Shown: positions 14,365 through 15,512 of the stretch, piece by piece
Numbering within the stretch: position 1 is the stretch's first letter
Layout of the letters: each line of letters starts with the position of its first letter
Program-made: the position numbers and the translations under genes
The notes under the pieces: generated by a model
What the model was told of the DNA's origin: nothing
Databases searched by the model: none
What the model saw: the letters and a program-made list of their open reading frames with translations, nothing else
From: JAAXVZ01 sp964392465
GTDB lineage: Archaea > Nanobdellota > Nanobdellia > Woesearchaeales > GW2011-AR15
Assembly (NCBI GenBank): GCA_964392465.1
Contig: CAYMPC010000026.1
Coordinates: forward strand, 1-15,512
Direction of reading: 5' to 3'
Length of the DNA: 15,512 bases

Positions 14365-14828
14365 CTATGGTTTATTTGCCAGACCTCTTTCCCCAGATGG
14401 TCGTACGGCAATCTAAAATCATCCTCTTTCGATTCTTTCATAGTAGATGAAGAATAAACCAAAAGGAGATTGTCATCTGTCAAAGAAACAAAACCATTAT
14501 AATATCCCTTTGGTACAAATAATATTTTTGGAACAGAGGCCAAAAGGGAATATTCTTTCCATTCCATTGTTTCCATATGCATTATGATAAATTTAAATGC
14601 ACCTTTAGGAACGTAAAAAAGCTTATTTTCGTTTTTATGACCATGAAAAGCTCGGACAACATTTTTCTGATTGTTTTTAATAAGATAGCATCTTTTGAAT
14701 TCTCCTTTAAAGGCATCTTCAAACTCTATATTGGTGAATTCTCCCCTATCATCTCCAAATTTCTGTATTTCCTTATAAACAACACCTTCTTGCGAAGAAG
14801 AATTATCTAGTTTATTGGGTTTTTCCAT
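14361..14828 (-). CDS. RmlC-like cupin, sugar-nucleotide epimerase/isomerase family
   Basis: This 155-residue cupin resembles dTDP-4-keto-6-deoxyhexose 3,5-epimerase (RmlC). DDRGEFTNI (26-34), VVRAFHGHKN (57-66) with R59 and the likely catalytic H62, FYVPKGAFKFIIM (71-83) and FVPKGYYNGFVSL (104-116) follow the RmlC order. Two departures are visible: the usual AHGF reads YNGF (N111), and the tyrosine-rich segment that carries the second RmlC acid reads STMKES. It may therefore be a 3-epimerase, a ketoisomerase of the FdtA type, or a catalytically altered cupin rather than a standard 3,5-epimerase. The length is shorter than the usual 180 or so residues. Its stop overlaps the double-SDR start (ATGA). 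ATG 14828 lacks a Shine-Dalgarno, with a TATA-like box 26-27 bases upstream. Confidence 0.82.
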   Translation of the reverse strand: MEKPNKLDNSSSQEGVVYKEIQKFGDDRGEFTNIEFEDAFKGEFKRCYLIKNNQKNVVRAFHGHKNENKLFYVPKGAFKFIIMHMETMEWKEYSLLASVPKILFVPKGYYNGFVSLTDDNLLLVYSSSTMKESKEDDFRLPYDHLGKEVWQINHR

Positions 14829-14850
14829 AGATCTAAAGAATAAAAAATTT

Positions 14851-14858
14851 ATTATAAA
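14851..14858 (-). promoter_or_regulatory. TATA-like box with BRE-like element for the cupin/double-SDR operon
   Basis: TTTATAAT on the minus strand is centred 26-27 bases before ATG 14828 and is preceded by the purine-rich CAGAAAAG, similar to an archaeal BRE. There is no Shine-Dalgarno at the start codon. This is the best-looking leaderless promoter in the window and would begin the cupin, double-SDR and GT4 transcript. Confidence 0.5.
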
Positions 14859-14868
14859 CTTTTCTGTA

Positions 14869-15512
14869 TCAAATCATATTTAGGATAATTTTCTTTAATT
14901 TTTCCCCTATTGTTGCAGGCGTGAAACTCTTTTTGAAAAAACTATATCCTCTTTCAGCTATTTTGTTTCTTTCTTCTTTATTATCTGAAAGCCATCTTAT
15001 CTCTTTTGCTAAAGATGCAGGAGAACTCATACTGCAAAGAACTAAGTTTTCTTTATCTTTGAAATAATAGCTCATAGCAATATTCTCTCCAGTGATAACT
15101 GGTTTTTTCATTGCCAAAATCTCAAATACTTTTGTAGGGATGACTCTTCTTACTTTTGGAATATTACCATCAAATAAACCAAGGCAAACATCATATTCAG
15201 CTAACTTTGAAGGAAGATCTTTGAAATTAACCCATCCAAGAAAATTGACATTTTTATTATCAATCTTTTTTGATAAAGCAACCATTTCAGAATGCATAGG
15301 TCCATAGCCAATAAAATCAAAAACAACGTTTTCTTTTTCCAATAACTTTGCACCCCTGAGCATTATATCTATTCCATGGCCAGGAATAAAAGACCCATAA
15401 AAAGCAACTTTAAATTTATCCTTGTTTTTTTTGTCTTTTTCTTGTTTTTTAGAAATTCTAGGATAAAACAATTCATCCTCTGCGCCAACAAAAACAACAT
15501 CAAATTTATTTT
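14869..15512 (-). CDS. Glycosyltransferase, GT4-like, C-terminal part (truncated at window edge)
   Basis: The minus-strand frame is open from the right edge to a TGA at 14869, at least 214 residues. An in-frame TTG at 15471 is not the start, because the upstream residues (DVVFVGAEDELFYP) form the usual linker that precedes the C-terminal domain of GT4 enzymes. The domain then reads KVAFYGSFIPGHGIDIMLRGAKLL, FIGYGP, VNFLGWV, LAEYDVCLGLFD, and VIPTKVFEILAMKKPVIT, where the last block contains the conserved Glu of the donor site. It ends with a short helical tail. The stop is 40 bases before the cupin start, and the cupin promoter lies between them. The protein would act at the cytoplasmic membrane face in glycan assembly; the donor is unknown. 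Confidence 0.85.
   Translation of the reverse strand, partial: NKFDVVFVGAEDELFYPRISKKQEKDKKNKDKFKVAFYGSFIPGHGIDIMLRGAKLLEKENVVFDFIGYGPMHSEMVALSKKIDNKNVNFLGWVNFKDLPSKLAEYDVCLGLFDGNIPKVRRVIPTKVFEILAMKKPVITGENIAMSYYFKDKENLVLCSMSSPASLAKEIRWLSDNKEERNKIAERGYSFFKKSFTPATIGEKLKKIILNMI

Noticed and set aside
14577..14810. A 77-residue plus-strand open frame opposite the cupin gene.
   Set aside because: It is a shadow of the cupin, which has recognisable motifs; no independent signal was found.
15469..15471. TTG at 15471 as start of the right-edge glycosyltransferase.
   Set aside because: The frame stays open to the window end, and the upstream residues (VFVGAEDELFYP) are a normal part of a GT4 enzyme, so the gene is truncated by the window rather than starting here.

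Overview
The window is AT-rich, gene-dense DNA that most likely comes from an archaeon, probably a small-genome DPANN-type lineage such as Woesearchaeota or Pacearchaeota. Three things point there. A truncated gene at the left edge encodes an archaeal class III signal peptide of the pilin type (KKGQAAMEF followed by a long hydrophobic stretch). Its ribosome binding site is the archaeal-style AGAGGTGAT. Several other genes have a TATA-like box about 25-27 bases before the start codon and no Shine-Dalgarno, the pattern of leaderless archaeal transcripts. Two convergent gene pairs have no spacer at all. The lineage is an inference; there is no rRNA or other marker gene here.

Almost everything else is a surface-glycan locus. 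From left to right: the pilin-like gene (minus) is divergent from a nucleotide-sugar 6-dehydrogenase (plus), followed by a Wzx/MATE-type flippase (plus). A minus-strand pair follows: a nitroreductase-fold protein with an N-terminal extension, and an unassigned all-helical protein that may be a six-hairpin (alpha/alpha toroid) protein. Next comes a plus-strand operon of two related GT4-type glycosyltransferases and a GT9 heptosyltransferase-like protein. A minus-strand operon meets it tail to tail and encodes the nucleotide-heptose pathway: HldC-type nucleotidyltransferase, a fused HldA kinase-GmhA isomerase, and the GmhB phosphatase. Upstream of these, also on minus, are another GT4 enzyme, a two-domain SDR fusion, an RmlC-like cupin and a truncated GT4 enzyme at the right edge.

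The genes fit one scheme. Sedoheptulose 7-phosphate would be isomerised, phosphorylated, dephosphorylated and nucleotidylated to NDP-heptose (probably ADP-heptose). The double SDR and the cupin could tailor this or another NDP-sugar. The dehydrogenase would supply an NDP-uronic acid, the glycosyltransferases (including GT9) would assemble a glycan, and the flippase would move it across the membrane. No recognisable HldD 6-epimerase, polymerase or oligosaccharyltransferase is in the window.

The most interesting points are an apparently complete heptose-nucleotide pathway plus heptosyltransferase in archaeal-looking DNA, the kinase-isomerase fusion, and the double-SDR/cupin module. I see no rRNA, tRNA, CRISPR array or insertion sequence. 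The longest non-coding stretch is 171-369.
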